Positions 48,292 through 48,367 of a stretch of DNA of 48,367 nt are shown here, in pieces; within the stretch, counting starts at the first letter, position 1; each line of letters starts with the position of its first letter. The notes under the pieces were generated by a model. That model worked only from the letters and a program-made list of their open reading frames with translations. It was not told the DNA's origin and ran no database searches. Both the position numbers and the translations under genes were made by a program. Source of the stretch: Neptuniibacter caesariensis (GTDB lineage Bacteria > Pseudomonadota > Gammaproteobacteria > Pseudomonadales > Balneatricaceae); contig NZ_CH724125.1 of assembly GCF_000153345.1 (NCBI RefSeq), forward strand, positions 1,747,941 through 1,796,307, given 5' to 3'.

Positions 48292-48367
48292 ATGTCTAAC
48301 TTTGTAGTTAATGCAGTAGCACGTAGTGACGAGGGGAAAGGTGCGAGCCGCCGCCTGCGTCGTGAAG
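48292..48367 (+). CDS. rplY: 50S ribosomal protein L25 (Ctc), N-terminal part
   Basis: 25 codons up to the window edge, opening MSNFVVNAVARSDEGKGASR followed by RLRRE, the standard L25/Ctc start with the GKGASRRLRR 5S-rRNA-binding segment. The ribosome site AAAGG is 8 bases before ATG. Position after prs is conserved in gammaproteobacteria. The remainder is outside the window, so it cannot be told whether it is the short L25 or the long Ctc form. Confidence 0.92.
   Translation, partial: MSNFVVNAVARSDEGKGASRRLRRE

Noticed and set aside
1-48367. CRISPR arrays, IS elements, prophage or toxin-antitoxin modules
   Set aside because: No spaced direct repeats, transposase, integrase or typical toxin/antitoxin motifs were seen on either strand.

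Overview
The window looks like a chromosomal segment of a marine gammaproteobacterium, most likely of the Oceanospirillales/Oceanospirillaceae type. This is inferred from the FleQ/FleS/FleR flagellar regulators, the hemA-prfA-prmC-moeB block, and the tpr-lolB-tRNA-Gln-prs-rplY block, all with moderate GC. No phage, IS element, CRISPR array or rRNA is visible, and no gap longer than about 300 bp lacks a gene.

Region 1 (1-26.4 kb) is the late-flagellar and flagellin-glycosylation locus. After the 5' end of acsA (minus strand) come fleQ-fleS-fleR as one overlapping operon, then fliS with its own sigma-28 promoter. In many relatives fliC-flaG-fliD-fliS is continuous. Here about 14 kb of sugar genes, plus a Maf (DUF115) glycosyltransferase, lies between fliD and fliS. 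The sugar genes fall into three sets. (a) pseB, an aldo/keto reductase, a cytidylyltransferase::class III aminotransferase fusion, an RmlD-like reductase, neuB and a GT2 form a nonulosonate-type set without recognisable PseC, PseH or PseG. (b) A nucleotide-sugar dehydrogenase is paired with an SDR epimerase/decarboxylase. (c) A DegT-fold enzyme has His in place of the catalytic Lys (a 3-dehydrase signature), followed by a GDP-fucose-synthase-like SDR. Set (c) faces a plus-strand group of manC, a GT2 and a methyltransferase. Flagellin (fliC) has a near-consensus sigma-28 promoter, and a small FliT-like gene diverges from it.

Region 2 (26.4-40 kb) is mixed. It holds an MMPL/RND exporter with a Ycf48-like partner, and a ferritin preceded by an easily missed 52-residue four-Cys protein and a Fur-box-like promoter. 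A small Cys-rich protein lies behind a sigma-28-type promoter. A PAS/AAA+ sigma-54 activator is followed by a CoA-transferase with a good -24/-12 promoter. An unclassified structured RNA candidate, a SixA-like phosphatase, an AEC transporter, a WYL regulator with a small dimeric-barrel-type protein, and an ankyrin-like/P-loop/O-methyltransferase trio complete the region.

Region 3 (40-48.4 kb) is housekeeping. hemA, prfA, prmC, moeB and a CoA-binding protein run on the minus strand. A TPR lipoprotein, lolB, tRNA-Gln(CUG), prs and the start of rplY run on the plus strand. ispE, normally found between lolB and the tRNA in relatives, is absent.

The most interesting candidates are the unusual nonulosonate pathway with its fusion enzyme, the FleQ lacking a c-di-GMP-contacting Arg, the sigma-28-controlled Cys-rich small protein, and the structured RNA at about 34.64-34.76 kb. 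Functional calls rest on family recognition by eye; no database search was run.
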